Shown here in pieces: positions 14,739 to 15,466 of a stretch of 15,466 nucleotides of DNA. Origin of the DNA: an uncultured Clostridia bacterium (GTDB taxonomy: Bacteria; Bacillota; Clostridia; Oscillospirales; Oscillospiraceae); contig CAMNHH010000039.1 of the NCBI GenBank assembly GCA_946539175.1, positions 1-15,466 on the forward strand, in the 5' to 3' direction. The notes below the pieces were generated by a model. That model saw nothing but the letters and a program-made list of their open reading frames with translations, searched no databases and had not been told where the DNA came from. The first letter of the stretch is position 1. Each line of letters opens with the position of its first letter. The translations under genes were made by a program, and so were the position numbers.

Positions 14739-15466
14739 TCAGGCCTTTCCGGCGCAGCCCAGCACGTCGACCAGCTTGTGGCGCACCAGCTCCTTGATGT
14801 TGGCGCGGGCGGGCTTCAGGTACTGCCGGGGGTCGAAGTGGTCGGGATGCTCGTTGAAGTACTGCCGGATGGTGCCGGTCATGGCCAGCCGCAGATCGGA
14901 GTCGATGTTGATCTTGCAGACGGACAGGCGGGCGGCCTGGCGCAGCTGCTCCTCGGGGATGCCCACGGCGTCGGGCATCTTGCCGCCGTTGGCGTTGATC
15001 ATGGCCACGTAGTTCTGGGGCACGGAGGAGGAGCCATGGAGCACGATGGGGAAGCCGGGCAGACGGCGGGAGACCTCCTCCAGCACGTCGAAGCGCAGGG
15101 GAGGCGGCACCAGGATGCCCTTCTCGTTGCGGGTGCACTGGGCGGCGGTGAACTTGTAGGCGCCGTGGGAGGTGCCGATGGCGATGGCCAGGGAGTCGCA
15201 GCCGGTCTTGGTCACGAACTCTTCCACTTCCTCGGGACGGGTGTAGGAGGCGGCGTGGGCAGCGACCTTCACGTCGTCCTCAATGCCGGCCAGGGTGCCC
15301 AGCTCGGCCTCCACGACCACGCCGTGATCATGGGCGTACTCCACCACCTTCTTGGTGATCTCGATGTTCTCGGCAAAGGGCTTGGAGGAGGCGTCGATCA
15401 TGACGGAGGTGAAGCCGCCGTCGATGCAGGACTTGCAGGTCTCGAAGTCGGGGCCGTGGTCCAGAT
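14739..15466 (-). CDS. fba: Class II fructose-bisphosphate aldolase (5' end outside the window)
   Basis: This enzyme interconverts fructose 1,6-bisphosphate with dihydroxyacetone phosphate and glyceraldehyde 3-phosphate in glycolysis and gluconeogenesis, in the cytoplasm. The window holds the C-terminal 242 residues, starting at LDHGPDFE (the catalytic Asp and first zinc His of the class II family). Then come MIDASSKPFAENI, VEAELGTLAG (Glu), IGTSHGAYK (zinc His), VLHGSSSVP (zinc His and phosphate loop) and VCKINIDSDLRLA (phosphate-binding NIDSD). The frame is continuous to the window edge, so the ATG at 15401 is internal. About 60-80 residues are missing. The related tagatose-bisphosphate aldolase shares these motifs, but a stand-alone gene of this kind is usually fba. 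Confidence 0.95.
   Translation of the reverse strand, partial: LDHGPDFETCKSCIDGGFTSVMIDASSKPFAENIEITKKVVEYAHDHGVVVEAELGTLAGIEDDVKVAAHAASYTRPEEVEEFVTKTGCDSLAIAIGTSHGAYKFTAAQCTRNEKGILVPPPLRFDVLEEVSRRLPGFPIVLHGSSSVPQNYVAMINANGGKMPDAVGIPEEQLRQAARLSVCKINIDSDLRLAMTGTIRQYFNEHPDHFDPRQYLKPARANIKELVRHKLVDVLGCAGKA

Overview
The window looks like chromosomal DNA of a GC-rich member of the Clostridia, most likely Oscillospiraceae (the Flavonifractor, Oscillibacter and Lawsonibacter side of the family). The clues are the high-GC codon usage, Firmicute-type regulation (strong Shine-Dalgarno sites, a T-box leader, a CIRCE operator), the RqcP, YhbD/bactofilin and DnaD/DnaC gene families, and intergenic GTAGGG-type palindromic repeats that are common in that family. 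The genus assignment is an inference. I see no phage, transposase, CRISPR array, rRNA or tRNA.

Layout from left to right. (1) 1-2067: 3' part of uvrA on the + strand. (2) 2068-2442: a gene-free, AT-rich palindromic mosaic that looks like a non-autonomous repeat element. (3) 2443-6857: a tight six-gene + strand run made of rqcP (ribosome-associated quality control), cls (cardiolipin synthase), a membrane-anchored EEP-family phosphoesterase, a lipoprotein, a DUF1294 membrane protein and a small anchored protein. It ends at a bidirectional terminator. From the second gene on, every product is predicted to be at or in the membrane. (4) 6936-7100: six consecutive perfect hairpins, lying in what should be the 3' UTR of htpG. 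(5) 7111-9012: htpG on the - strand, with an extended -10 promoter and a perfect CIRCE operator, so HrcA control of Hsp90 is expected. (6) 9203-10555: a membrane-anchored parvulin-type foldase on the - strand, divergent from (7) 10814-12669, a DnaD-like/DnaC-like helicase-loading pair on the + strand. (8) 12722-13997: a - strand pair, a YhbD-type MerR-like regulator followed by a bactofilin-like protein. Their promoter holds two matching 13-bp palindromes spaced 31 bp apart. (9) 14065-14639: a complete T-box transcription unit on the - strand (promoter, leader, attenuator, 34-codon ORF, terminator). (10) 14739-15466: 3' part of a class II fructose-bisphosphate aldolase gene on the - strand.

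The coding content is ordinary core and housekeeping material. The unusual material is mostly between genes. The three items most worth following are the T-box leader (probably Trp-responsive) whose only downstream gene appears to be an unrecognised 34-residue peptide, the six-hairpin array behind htpG, and the paired operators at the yhbD/bactofilin promoter.
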